Shown: one piece after another, positions 8,829 to 16,304 of the stretch
Layout of the letters: each line of letters opens with the position of its first letter
Position numbering within the stretch: position 1 is the first letter of the stretch
Source of the DNA: Paenilisteria newyorkensis
GTDB taxonomy: Bacteria; Bacillota; Bacilli; Lactobacillales; Listeriaceae
Direction: 5' to 3'
Assembly: GCF_000766145.1 (NCBI RefSeq)
Contig: NZ_JNFB01000012.1
Span: forward strand, 1-64,000
DNA length: 64,000 bases
Translations under genes and position numbers: made by a program
The notes under the pieces: generated by a model
What the model was told of the DNA's origin: nothing
The model's database searches: none
The model's input: the letters and a program-made list of their open reading frames with translations, nothing else

Positions 8829-10097
8829 ATGCAAGCTTTACTATTCGGACTTTTTTTGCTAATAGGTTGTTTATTGATAGGTATCCAAGTTTTAAGTAGA
8901 GTTAGATTTCAATGGAAGAAGCTACTCATTTTACTTACATTTTTAACATTAACAGCTCTACCGCTGTATGTATATCTGGAGTTTATGTCGATACCATACA
9001 TAATGCTAGTTTTATTTATCTTTATGTACCGAAGTACTAAAAATGTAAAACTTTCGCTAATGAGTATTGTTCTTTCTTTTGCAGTAGGAATTATATCAAA
9101 TTTATTGACAAGCTTGACACTAGGCAACACATTTTTAGATCAGGAATTTAGTACAGCCATTTTTATCTTCGTGTATTCATGTATTATTTTTAAAATAATA
9201 GACGTTTTTTTAGCTCGCATAGGGAGTGAAGTTATATTTCAAGGGAGGTACTTAGCTCTTATCCTCATTGTTAGCTCAGCAACAGTAGCTCTATTTTATT
9301 TTTATATAATTCGTGATGCTAGGACTGAGCTAACTCAAGAAGCTTTGATGGTGAATGCTGTGGTCTTTCTATTCTATACATTTTTCATGATTATTGTACT
9401 AACAGTCATTGTCAGAAGCGCAGTCAAAAACGCAAAAGTCGAAGCTCAAGCTCTCCAAATGAGCCAACTTCGCGAATATGTCGGGGCACTCGAAGCGCTT
9501 CAAAAAGACATGCGGGTTTTCCGACATGATTATGTGAATATTTTATCTGGCATCAATGGTTTCATCACAAATTCGGACATGGATGGGCTTAGCGTTTATT
9601 TTCGGACGAAGGTTATTCCGATGAATTCGGATATGGAAGTTAATATTTCGAAGCTGTCGACGTTGCAGAATTTGGAGGTTATTGAACTGAAGGGACTGTT
9701 TGCTACGAAGATGATTCGGGCTCAGGAATTGGGCGTGGATGCGCAGGTTGAGGTTTATAAGCGAATTGATGAAATGAATATGGATAGTATTGATTTATGT
9801 CGGGTGACGGGGATTTTATTGGATAATGCGATTGAGGCGGTCGTTGATACTGCTGATCCAACTGTTCGCGTTGCAATTATTCAGAAAAAAGAGGCGATTG
9901 TACTCATTTTTGCTAATAGTTTACCGGAGGATTCGCCGCCGATTCATCAATTTTTCGAGGAAGGGTTTTCTACGAAGGGCGAGAACCGCGGGATTGGGCT
10001 TTCGACTTTGAAGAAGACGTTAAAGAAATATCCCAATGTATCTCTGGACACGAAGATAACGCAGCATGGTTTTGTGCAGGAACTGGAAATCGGCTAA
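8829..10097 (+). CDS. agrC: AgrC, receptor histidine kinase for the autoinducing peptide
   Basis: The 422-residue protein has six or seven transmembrane segments in residues 1-198, then a cytoplasmic HPK10-type kinase. The phosphoacceptor region FRHDYVNILSG contains His233. The N-box LDNAIEA and the G-box GENRGIGLST are intact. AgrC binds the cyclic peptide outside and phosphorylates AgrA. The start follows GAAGGAGGAATT. The first half is AT-rich, while the kinase half (from about 9430) has the composition of the surrounding genes, as expected if the sensor domain diversifies quickly together with agrB and agrD. Confidence 0.95.
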   Translation: MQALLFGLFLLIGCLLIGIQVLSRVRFQWKKLLILLTFLTLTALPLYVYLEFMSIPYIMLVLFIFMYRSTKNVKLSLMSIVLSFAVGIISNLLTSLTLGNTFLDQEFSTAIFIFVYSCIIFKIIDVFLARIGSEVIFQGRYLALILIVSSATVALFYFYIIRDARTELTQEALMVNAVVFLFYTFFMIIVLTVIVRSAVKNAKVEAQALQMSQLREYVGALEALQKDMRVFRHDYVNILSGINGFITNSDMDGLSVYFRTKVIPMNSDMEVNISKLSTLQNLEVIELKGLFATKMIRAQELGVDAQVEVYKRIDEMNMDSIDLCRVTGILLDNAIEAVVDTADPTVRVAIIQKKEAIVLIFANSLPEDSPPIHQFFEEGFSTKGENRGIGLSTLKKTLKKYPNVSLDTKITQHGFVQELEIG

Positions 10098-10112
10098 CAG
10101 GAGGGTGAGGAG

Positions 10113-10877
10113 ATGATTGAGGTTTTTATCTGTGAGGACGAGGTTAATCAACGAAGCGAGCTTGTGAAACATGTTGAGAATTACATCATGATGGAGAATT
10201 TTGACATGGAGCTCGCTTTATCCACAGGTGATCCTGAAGAACTATTATCTTACGTCCAATTTGGTGGCGAAGGTATGGGTCTTTACTTTCTAGATGTTGA
10301 CTTGAAGCATCCGCGGCTGGACGGTTTGGAGCTGGCGCAGAAGATTCGGGAATACGATCCTAGAGGGTTTATCGTTTTCATCACAACTCACGCAGAACTC
10401 AGTTACTTGACTTTTACATATAAAGTGGAGGCCATGGATTATATTATCAAGGACGATTTCGACAAAGTGCGCAATCGGATTTTTGATTGTATGAGAAGTG
10501 TTGAGGAAAGAGTTGGCAGGGAACGTAAAGAGGTCGGCAAGTTTTTTACTATGAAAACAGATGAAAAAGTTATTCACGAGCTCTATGATGATATCTTGTT
10601 TTTGAGTACGTTAAAAACGAAGGCGCGGAGGATTATTTTGCATGGGCAAGACCGCCAAATCGAGTTTTATGGCACGCTTAAGAGCTTGGAAGATAGTTTC
10701 GACGAGCGATTTTATAAGACGCATCGGGCTTTCATTGTGAATACGGACAAAATTGAATCGGTGAACTATGTAAATGGTATTATCACGATGGTAAATCAAG
10801 AGGAATGCCTGCTTTCTACGAGGTCGAGTAAGGATTTTCGTGATTTTATTCGTAGACGTCGTGGGAATATTGATTAA
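10113..10877 (+). CDS. agrA: AgrA, LytTR-type response regulator
   Basis: The 254-residue protein has a receiver domain (acidic cluster EDE at 8-10, phosphoacceptor Asp61 in LYFLDVDL, then KVEAMDYIIKD) and a C-terminal LytTR DNA-binding domain from about residue 145 (FYKTHRAFIVN, STRSSKDF). Phosphorylated AgrA activates its own operon and downstream targets by binding paired direct repeats. The gene follows agrC by 15 bp with AGGAGGGTGAGG. No U-rich terminator follows; instead the stop lies 14 bp before the structured repeat at 10891. Confidence 0.95.
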   Translation: MIEVFICEDEVNQRSELVKHVENYIMMENFDMELALSTGDPEELLSYVQFGGEGMGLYFLDVDLKHPRLDGLELAQKIREYDPRGFIVFITTHAELSYLTFTYKVEAMDYIIKDDFDKVRNRIFDCMRSVEERVGRERKEVGKFFTMKTDEKVIHELYDDILFLSTLKTKARRIILHGQDRQIEFYGTLKSLEDSFDERFYKTHRAFIVNTDKIESVNYVNGIITMVNQEECLLSTRSSKDFRDFIRRRRGNID

Positions 10878-10890
10878 AAAACTCCCGAGT

Positions 10891-11015
10891 CTCAGCCTGT
10901 CGACAAACACCCATTTTCGTCGTTAAAAGCTCTGTTCCGATGCTCACGTACCTCAGTACGCTCCGCTTCGGTACTCACTTTTGCCTAGAAACTAGGTATT
11001 TGTCGACAGGCTGAG
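10891..11015 (-). repeat. hairpin repeat element, family 2, copy A
   Basis: Long inverted-repeat element read here on the minus strand. The outer arms CTCAGCCTGTCGACAAA and their complement close a stem of about 20 bp. Inside is the core CCGAAGCGGAGCGTAC-TGAG-GTACGTGAGCATCGG, a hairpin with conserved internal-loop sequences. It is the same element as copy C (24806-24931), on the other strand. It lies between agrA and clpP, both of which read towards it. Confidence 0.8.
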
Positions 11016-11063
11016 GTTTGGAGGAACGGACAGGTTTCTGTGGAAAATATAGTTTTTGAAAAG

Positions 11064-11111
11064 CAAAACTCCCGAGTTATCTCTGAAAACGAGAATGGCT
11101 CGGGAGTTTTG
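11064..11111 (-). terminator. clpP terminator
   Basis: CAAAACTCCCGAG and CTCGGGAGTTTTG form a perfect 13-bp stem with flanking A and T runs, immediately after the clpP stop on the minus strand. The same ACTCCCGAG sequence also occurs just after agrA (about 10881). Confidence 0.9.
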
Positions 11112-11116
11112 TTTGG

Positions 11117-11710
11117 TTATTTTAGACCAGCTTTGTTGACTACGATGTCGTCGATTAGGCCGTATTCTTTGGCTTCGCTTGCAGTCATGAAGTTGTCGCG
11201 ATCTGTGTCGCGTGAAATAACTTCGATTGGTTGACCTGTGCGCTCTGCCATGATTGTGTTCATGCGCTCTTTTATTTTTAAAATGTGGCGAGCTGCGATT
11301 TCGATTTCCGTTGCTTGGCCTTGTGCGCCTCCAAGCGGTTGGTGAATCATGATTTCAGCGTTTGGAAGTGCGAAACGTTTGCCGTCTGCGCCAGCTGTAA
11401 GTAGGAATGATCCCATCGATGCTGCCATACCCATCGCGATTGTTTGAACGTCCGCTTTTACGAAGTTCATTGTGTCATAAATCGCCATCCCAGCAGAAAT
11501 ACTGCCGCCTGGTGAGTTGATATAAAGGAAAATATCTTTCTCAGGGTCTTGCGCGTCTAGAAATAGCAATTGCGAAACGATCGAGTTCGCTACGTTATCG
11601 TCAATCGCACTGCCTAGCATAATAATCCGATCTTTAAGTAAGCGGGAATAGATGTCATAAGCGCGTTCCCCACGGCTAGTTTGCTCGATTACTGTTGGAA
11701 TTAAATTCAT
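11117..11710 (-). CDS. clpP: ATP-dependent Clp protease proteolytic subunit
   Basis: The 197-residue protein has the serine-protease triad Ser98 (GMAASMGSF), His123 (IMIHQPLGG) and Asp172 (RDTDRDNF), exactly at the usual Firmicute ClpP numbering. Fourteen subunits form the barrel that works with ClpC/ClpX/ClpE to degrade damaged and regulatory proteins. Translation starts at 11710 after AACAGGAGGG. The promoter lies about 280 bp upstream under a CtsR operator (11983-12012), so the gene belongs to the class III heat-shock regulon. The roughly 266-nt leader contains the structured repeat copy B, which is unusual. Confidence 0.97.
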   Translation of the reverse strand: MNLIPTVIEQTSRGERAYDIYSRLLKDRIIMLGSAIDDNVANSIVSQLLFLDAQDPEKDIFLYINSPGGSISAGMAIYDTMNFVKADVQTIAMGMAASMGSFLLTAGADGKRFALPNAEIMIHQPLGGAQGQATEIEIAARHILKIKERMNTIMAERTGQPIEVISRDTDRDNFMTASEAKEYGLIDDIVVNKAGLK

Positions 11711-11759
11711 AATAAAACCCTCCTGTTTAGGTATATTTCATTTAAAAAAGAAACTGAGA

Positions 11760-11962
11760 CAAAATCGAAATAATGAAAAGATTGCCAAACCCTTTTACGG
11801 GTAAGATGAAGATAATGCTTTACACGAATCGAGCGAAAGCGTTTGTATTCCAATAATTTGGTGGAAGCCGGAAGCGGAGCATACTAGTGTATGTGAGAAC
11901 CGGAAGTCCGCCGAATTATTGGAATGCATGCGCTTGTCGCCGATTTATTTCGATTATGTTCC
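11760..11962 (+). repeat. hairpin repeat element, family 1, copy B (in clpP leader)
   Basis: A long imperfect palindrome. Outer stems are AATCG/CGATT (11827-11831 / 11941-11945), GCGA/TCGC and AGCG/CGCT. Next comes a 12-bp stem CCAATAATTTGG (11850-11861) / CCGAATTATTGG (11911-11922), then GGTGGA/TCCGCC, then the conserved core CCGGAAGCGGAGCATAC-tagt-GTATGTGAGAACCGG. The 12-bp stem is unrelated in sequence to that of copies D and E, although all three pair. The element lies between the clpP promoter and its ribosome-binding site, so it is transcribed antisense to this orientation. Confidence 0.8.
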
Positions 11963-11982
11963 ATTCTCCTCTTGATGCTTCT

Positions 11983-12012
11983 ATATTACACGAATGGTCA
12001 AACTAGGTCAAA
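11983..12012 (-). promoter_or_regulatory. clpP promoter with CtsR operator
   Basis: On the minus strand TTGACC, a 17-bp spacer and TAATAT form the promoter. The plus-strand direct heptad repeat GGTCAAACTAGGTCAAA (11996-12012) matches the CtsR consensus (RGTCAAA-NAN-RGTCAAA with C at one spacer base) and covers the -35 and spacer. CtsR would block initiation until heat stress. Confidence 0.9.
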
Positions 12013-12049
12013 CGAAAGGCTCGAATGAAATATTCCTATGAGATAAAGC

Positions 12050-12078
12050 TTGTGTAATTGGCATTTTTCCGCTATAAT
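12050..12078 (+). promoter_or_regulatory. promoter of tRNA-Arg
   Basis: TTGTGT (12050-12055), 17 bp, TATAAT (12073-12078), 28 bp before the tRNA. Confidence 0.7.
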
Positions 12079-12105
12079 TATTGATTGTGAGTGTATTAAA
12101 ATTTC

Positions 12106-12177
12106 GTCCTCGTGGTGCAACGGATAGCACGTGAGCCTCCGAAGCTCAAAATACAGGTTCGATTCCTGTCGAGGGCA
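12106..12177 (+). tRNA. tRNA-Arg (anticodon CCG)
   Basis: A 72-nt cloverleaf: acceptor GTCCTCG/CGAGGGC (one G-T pair), D-arm GTGC/GCAC, anticodon arm TGAGC-CTCCGAA-GCTCA giving anticodon CCG (reads CGG), T-arm ACAGG-TTCGATT-CCTGT, and discriminator A. CCA is not encoded. It has its own promoter and a strong terminator at 12246-12279. tRNA genes are common integration sites, and the genes after it are accessory in character. Confidence 0.95.
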
Positions 12178-12245
12178 TTAAAAGTGAGTAGTACCAATGT
12201 GTCCATGTGATTAATGGCTGTTAATTACATGAATCATAATTCCTT

Positions 12246-12279
12246 TGTCCAATTAGGCTAAACTAATTGGACACTTTTT
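12246..12279 (+). terminator. intrinsic terminator after tRNA-Arg
   Basis: TGTCCAATTAG-gctaaa-CTAATTGGACA, an 11-bp perfect stem, followed by CTTTTT. Confidence 0.92.
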
Positions 12280-12438
12280 GTTATATATGTGTACCGTTTT
12301 TTCTTAATCTGTGGTACTATAGGATTAGAGGTATAAGGCTATACGAACTATGTAGTTTTGCACATTGCTTGGCGTTGTATTAAATTTTAAAATTAAATTT
12401 ACTATCAAGACTAATAATATAATTTGGAGGAATGAGCT

Positions 12439-12606
12439 ATGGTAACAGGTACATTGAAAAAAAATGATGTCATTGTTCTACCGGATAAGGATTTTAAGAA
12501 TGCAGTTAAATTGTTTGAAAATCCAGTAGTTGATTTAAATAAAGTGAATGAAGTTGTCCTAAGAATGAGAAGAGCAAAGAAAAACAAAAACATAAATATT
12601 CATTGA
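12439..12606 (+). CDS. candidate miniature antitoxin of a TacAT-like system
   Basis: This 55-residue ORF has GGAGG 8 nt upstream and overlaps the frame of the following acetyltransferase. The product starts MVTGTLKKNDVIVLPDKDF and continues KLFENPVVDLNKVNEVVLR with a basic end. The run 'V-x-L-x-x-x-D-F ... L-x-E-N-P' resembles the C-terminal neutralising segment of DUF1778/TacA antitoxins (typically 'LS..DF..FL..LENP..PN..L'). The N-terminal ribbon-helix-helix DNA-binding domain of that family is absent, and I saw no trace of it upstream. TATAAT at about 12417 could be its -10. The antitoxin role is inferred from this similarity plus gene order; it is not a secure family assignment. Confidence 0.55.
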   Translation: MVTGTLKKNDVIVLPDKDFKNAVKLFENPVVDLNKVNEVVLRMRRAKKNKNINIH

Positions 12607-12617
12607 GGGATGGAAAT

Positions 12618-13205
12618 ATGATGAGGGATAACGAGAAGCAGCAAAGTGGCGACATAGATATTTTCTCTCTTAATGGATTAGTGTCTCATGATAATGTTGT
12701 GGGACCATTTGGATGTGGGATTGATCTATTGAATGACTTTATTCGTACAGACGCGATGAAACAAGATTCTGAGATGCTTAGTGCCACAACGATTATGATG
12801 ATGGGGAACGAATTAATTGGTTACTTCACAGTATGCGCGAGTGAGGTGAGTTTAGCTAAGAAATTTAAACGTTCCAATACGAAATATTTTACAAATCAAT
12901 TAAGAGTTTATCCAGCTTTTAAAATTACACACTTTGCAATAAAAGAAGAGCATCAAGGCCAAGGATATGGATCAGCTCTGATGAATGCTTTGTTCAGGAT
13001 ATGTAGTATTAATATATCTCCATATGTTAAGTTCCCAGTGTTGGTTGTGGATTCGCTAAATGAAAAATCAACCAGCTTTTATAAATCGATGGGGTTTGCG
13101 GATATTGTTCATTTTTCTGGTGCGGGAGAACATCTTATGGGAATTGCTACAAAACAAGTTCAAGAAACGATTTATAGAGAGATGGAAGATATGTTGCATA
13201 ATTAG
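12618..13205 (+). CDS. GNAT acetyltransferase, TacT-like toxin candidate
   Basis: The preferred start is ATG 12618, behind GAGGGA; an in-frame TTG at 12603 would overlap the upstream ORF. The 195-residue protein has a TacT-type plan: FGCGIDLLNDFIRTDA near residue 31 (family 'F-x-C-G-x-x-x-L-D-x-W-L'), the acetyl-CoA loop HQGQGYG at 112-118, and a C-terminal FYKSMGF with Tyr155 in the position of the catalytic Tyr. TacT toxins acetylate the amino group of charged tRNAs and stop translation. It could also be an ordinary GNAT. Pairing with a small upstream ORF that looks like the toxin-binding half of TacA favours the toxin reading. Confidence 0.75.
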   Translation: MMRDNEKQQSGDIDIFSLNGLVSHDNVVGPFGCGIDLLNDFIRTDAMKQDSEMLSATTIMMMGNELIGYFTVCASEVSLAKKFKRSNTKYFTNQLRVYPAFKITHFAIKEEHQGQGYGSALMNALFRICSINISPYVKFPVLVVDSLNEKSTSFYKSMGFADIVHFSGAGEHLMGIATKQVQETIYREMEDMLHN

Positions 13206-13229
13206 CCTATATTTTGGGCTTTTTTTATT
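13203..13229 (+). terminator. short intrinsic terminator
   Basis: AGCC-tatatttt-GGGCT followed by seven T directly at the end of the acetyltransferase gene. The stem is short. Confidence 0.55.
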
Positions 13230-13418
13230 TGATAATTTGCTATGAATTGTGCTACAATCCTTGTGACAGTAAATTATTTTACTCTTTTTGATTGGTTATT
13301 AGTACTTATTGTTACTTTTAAATTTCAGAACATTCTATCAGTTTGTTCGGTAATTAACAGAGTGAAAGCATACAGAGAGAAGATTGGTTGGAATAATTTA
13401 ATGAGATGGGGGATTTAT

Positions 13419-14588
13419 ATGAATCCGGTTACGGCTTTTACGATTATCATGCTTATTTGGACGATTGGGGATTTTGTGGCTAAGAAAACGAAATCAATTA
13501 TTTCTTCTTTACTTGTGGCGGCGATTATTTTCATAGTCGGGTTTAAAACGAATATGTTTCCGGAAGATTTGCTGACTAGTTCTTCTTTACTCGCGCTGGG
13601 CCAGACGGTTATTGGCATGCTAATTGTTCATATTGGGACGATGATTAGTATTGATGAGCTGAAAAAGCAGTGGAGAACGGTTCTTATCGGTGTTTCTGCG
13701 ATTCTTGGTATTATCGTTTTCCTTTTCACAATTGGCTCTTTCTTTTTGGATCAAAATTTCATCATTTCGGCGATTGGGGCGATTAGTGGTACGACGGTCG
13801 CGGTCATCATTATTCAAGAGGCCGCGCTGGCATCTGGACTGGTGTTGGTTGCTGTTTTTGCTGTGCTGATTTCGGCTTTTCAGGGGTTGATTGGTTATCC
13901 GCTCACTTCGATTATTTTGCGGAAAGAGGCGAATCGTTTGAAGGGAGAATATCGGGCTGGCCGATTGAAAGTGAAGGAGCCTGTGGAAAAAGCGGTGAAG
14001 GAGGAGCCGAAAACAATATTGCCGAAAGCTTTCCAAACGACGGCGGGGACTTTGTTCGTGGTCGGTGCAGTCGTGATGCTTGCTGGATTTATTTCTGATT
14101 TGACGAATGGGATTGTGAATCAATTTGTTATTGCGTTGCTGCTTGGTATTTTACTGCGTGCGTTTGGTGTTCTAAAACCGAATATTTTGACTGGTATCGA
14201 TGCGTATGGGTTGATGATGATTGGGATTTTGCTCATTATTTTTGGCCCGCTCGCTACGTCTTCTGTGGACGATTTAATTGCGTTGATTGGTCCGCTTTGC
14301 ATCGCGTTTGCCATTGGGGTTACAGGAAGTGTCGCGTTTTCGGCTGTTTTGGGAAAACTTCTTGGGTATAGTATGGCGATGTCGATGGCGATTGGGCTCA
14401 CGACGCTCTATGGTTTTCCTGGAACGATGATTTTGAGTCAAGAGGCCGCGAAAAGTGCTGGTGAGAACAAGGAAGAAATCGCGGCGATTGAGGCAGAAAT
14501 ATTACCGAAAATGATTGTGGCTGGTTTTTCGACGGTGACGATTTTGTCGGTGGTGGTTACGAGTATTTTGGCTGAGTTTATACATTAG
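13419..14588 (+). CDS. polytopic membrane protein, transporter-like
   Basis: The frame opens earlier (13242), but the start consistent with a ribosome site is ATG 13419, after GATGGGGGATTTAT, giving 389 residues. There are about ten hydrophobic helices, with a hydrophilic, charged loop near residues 172-205 (RKEANRLKGEYRAGRLKVKEPVEK). Two similar halves are suggested by 'AIGAISGTTVAVIIIQEA' and 'AIGLTTLYGFPGTMILSQEA', each with a Gly-rich loop inside the membrane region. This recalls inverted-repeat secondary transporters such as the glutamate symporter family. The substrate is unknown. A terminator follows at 14597. Confidence 0.75.
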   Translation: MNPVTAFTIIMLIWTIGDFVAKKTKSIISSLLVAAIIFIVGFKTNMFPEDLLTSSSLLALGQTVIGMLIVHIGTMISIDELKKQWRTVLIGVSAILGIIVFLFTIGSFFLDQNFIISAIGAISGTTVAVIIIQEAALASGLVLVAVFAVLISAFQGLIGYPLTSIILRKEANRLKGEYRAGRLKVKEPVEKAVKEEPKTILPKAFQTTAGTLFVVGAVVMLAGFISDLTNGIVNQFVIALLLGILLRAFGVLKPNILTGIDAYGLMMIGILLIIFGPLATSSVDDLIALIGPLCIAFAIGVTGSVAFSAVLGKLLGYSMAMSMAIGLTTLYGFPGTMILSQEAAKSAGENKEEIAAIEAEILPKMIVAGFSTVTILSVVVTSILAEFIH

Positions 14589-14596
14589 GATGGATA

Positions 14597-14648
14597 GCGA
14601 AAGCAACGATCAAAACCACTTTACTTGGTGTGATGGTTGCTTTTTTGC
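14597..14648 (+). terminator. intrinsic terminator
   Basis: AGCAAC-gatc-...-GATGGTTGCT imperfect hairpin with inner ACCAC/GTGTG pairing, followed by TTTTTT. It ends the membrane-protein gene. Confidence 0.75.
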
Positions 14649-14676
14649 TATGATGGTGTGCGGAAGGGGTGGAGTG

Positions 14677-15543
14677 ATGAAATTAGGATATGCGTGTATT
14701 AATATGTCGATGCCTTCGAAGTTTCGGACGTGTCGGTTGCGGACGGTGGAGGAGCAGGGGCTGGAAAAAGTGAAGGAGATTGCGGTACATAATTTGGCGG
14801 AGGTTATTCGGGTTTTGGAGTGGAATATTGCGCATGAGATTTATTTTTTCCGAATGTCGAGTGATTTGATTCCTTTTGCGTCGCATCCGATTATGACGTG
14901 GGATTGGCAGCGGGATGCGGATATTTTGGCGTTGACGGAGGAGATTAGTCGGCTGCGGGAGCTTCATGGGATGCGGTTGTCGATGCATCCTGGGCAGTAC
15001 ACGATTATTAATTCGCCGCGTGCGGATGTTGTGGAGAAGGCGATTGCGGAACTTTCGTATCATCAGCAGTTGTTGGATTTGGTCGGTGGCACGGATATGA
15101 TTTTGCATATTGGTGGGGCTTATGGCGATAAGAAAACGGCAAGTGAGCGCTTTATACAGGCATATAAAGGCTTATCGGATGATATTAAGCGGCTTTTACG
15201 GCTGGAAAATGATGATAAGACGTATACGGCGAATGATGTTTTGGCTATTGCGGAGGCTACGGGCGCAACGGTTTGTTTTGATATTCATCATCATATTTGT
15301 AATCATGAGCCGGATGCAGATGTGGCGCAAATTGTGACGGATGTTTTTAAAACGTGGGAAACGACGCCAAAAATGCATATTAGCTCTGGAAAAACGGGGG
15401 CTACGGATCGGTCGCATCATGATTTGATTCATTTGGAGGATTTTCAGCGGTTGATGGGATTATTGGCTGGGCGTGATGTGGATATTATGTTTGAGGCGAA
15501 GCGCAAGGAGCAGTCGGTTTTGGTGTTGCGGGAGGAGTTGTGA
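14677..15543 (+). CDS. uvsE: UV damage endonuclease UvsE
   Basis: The start at 14677 follows GGAAGGGGTGGAGTG; a frame from 14590 would read through the terminator. The 288-residue protein begins MKLGYACINMS and keeps the TIM-barrel metal-site motifs of UVDE: RLSMHPGQY, LHIGGAYGDK, LENDDK, FDIHHH and KMHISSG. UvsE nicks DNA 5' of cyclobutane dimers, 6-4 products and abasic sites, starting an excision route independent of UvrABC. It ends VLVLREEL, somewhat shorter than the Bacillus form as I recall it. The sense strand is strikingly G-rich at third positions. Confidence 0.92.
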   Translation: MKLGYACINMSMPSKFRTCRLRTVEEQGLEKVKEIAVHNLAEVIRVLEWNIAHEIYFFRMSSDLIPFASHPIMTWDWQRDADILALTEEISRLRELHGMRLSMHPGQYTIINSPRADVVEKAIAELSYHQQLLDLVGGTDMILHIGGAYGDKKTASERFIQAYKGLSDDIKRLLRLENDDKTYTANDVLAIAEATGATVCFDIHHHICNHEPDADVAQIVTDVFKTWETTPKMHISSGKTGATDRSHHDLIHLEDFQRLMGLLAGRDVDIMFEAKRKEQSVLVLREEL

Positions 15544-15550
15544 TGTGAGG

Positions 15551-15579
15551 TTTACGGATTGGCGAAGTCGTGATAAAAT
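15551..15579 (+). promoter_or_regulatory. promoter of the TetR-family gene
   Basis: TTTACG (15551-15556), 17 bp, TAAAAT (15574-15579). Confidence 0.6.
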
Positions 15580-15611
15580 GATGGAGGAATGAGTGATGGA
15601 GGCGAAACGGG

Positions 15612-16214
15612 ATGAAGAAGCGGACTCGTGCGGAGGAATTGGTTTTTACGCGGAATAAAATCTTAACGACGGCTCGTGATTTGTTTATGGAGAAGGGTTA
15701 TCGAACGGTTTCTACGCGTGATATCGCGGCGCAGTGCCAGATGACGCAGCCTGGGCTTTACCATCATTTCAAGGATAAGGAATCGCTTTATGTCGAGGTT
15801 GTTCGGCAGTTGACGATTGAGATTCATACGGATATGATTCCGATTGAGCAAGCAAATGATTCGCCAAAAGTGCAACTAAAGGCTATGCTAATGATGTTGA
15901 TTGAGAATCATCCGACGAATATTTTGATGATGATTCATGATATATTGAACGAGCTGAAGAAGGAAAATCAGTTTTTGATGTTTCAGCTTTGGCAATCGAC
16001 GTATTTGGATCCGTTTAAGCGTCTCTTTGAAAAGATGGCAGATGATGGGACATTACGCCCGGGGGTGACGAGTGAGACGGCGGCGCGTTATTGTTTGTCG
16101 ACGATTAGCCCGGTTTTTGCTAGTGATAGCCCGTTTCGTACTGGTTCTATTTCGGACCGTTTGGACGAGTTGATTGATTTTATGATGTTTGGAATTTGTA
16201 AAAAAGAGGTATAA
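15612..16214 (+). CDS. TetR-family repressor, likely controls the MMPL exporter
   Basis: The 200-residue protein has an N-terminal helix-turn-helix of TetR type (TRDIAAQCQMTQPGLYHHFKDKESLY, about residues 35-60) and a helical ligand-binding domain. GGAGG lies 8 nt before the ATG. It is followed by an MMPL exporter whose promoter region carries two copies of ATCnnnTGATAAA, a plausible operator. The arrangement is the standard local repressor-efflux pair. The ligand is unknown. The same order TetR - transporter - dipeptidase - sigL is what I recall from L. monocytogenes lmo2464 to lmo2461. Confidence 0.9.
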   Translation: MKKRTRAEELVFTRNKILTTARDLFMEKGYRTVSTRDIAAQCQMTQPGLYHHFKDKESLYVEVVRQLTIEIHTDMIPIEQANDSPKVQLKAMLMMLIENHPTNILMMIHDILNELKKENQFLMFQLWQSTYLDPFKRLFEKMADDGTLRPGVTSETAARYCLSTISPVFASDSPFRTGSISDRLDELIDFMMFGICKKEV

Positions 16215-16233
16215 TTGGAATGTCTCTTTTTTT
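16201..16233 (+). terminator. intrinsic terminator overlapping the TetR stop
   Basis: AAAAAGAG / CTCTTTTT around a 15-nt loop; the TetR stop codon is inside the hairpin. Confidence 0.65.
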
Positions 16234-16244
16234 ATAAATAAAAA

Positions 16245-16284
16245 TTTATCGATTGATAAACGAAAATGTTGATCAAGTGATAAA
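16245..16284 (+). promoter_or_regulatory. candidate TetR operator upstream of the MMPL exporter
   Basis: TTTATCGATTGATAAA (16245-16260) is a perfect dyad. The half ATCnnnTGATAAA recurs at 16272-16284, 24 bp downstream, about two helical turns. The location, between regulator and exporter, fits repression by the adjacent TetR protein. Confidence 0.6.
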
Positions 16285-16304
16285 TGAATTAGGGGGAAGT
16301 TGAG

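Noticed and set aside
12106-13230. Integrated phage or genomic island at tRNA-Arg
   Set aside because: No integrase, phage genes or repeated tRNA 3' end within the window; only a small gene pair follows the tRNA.
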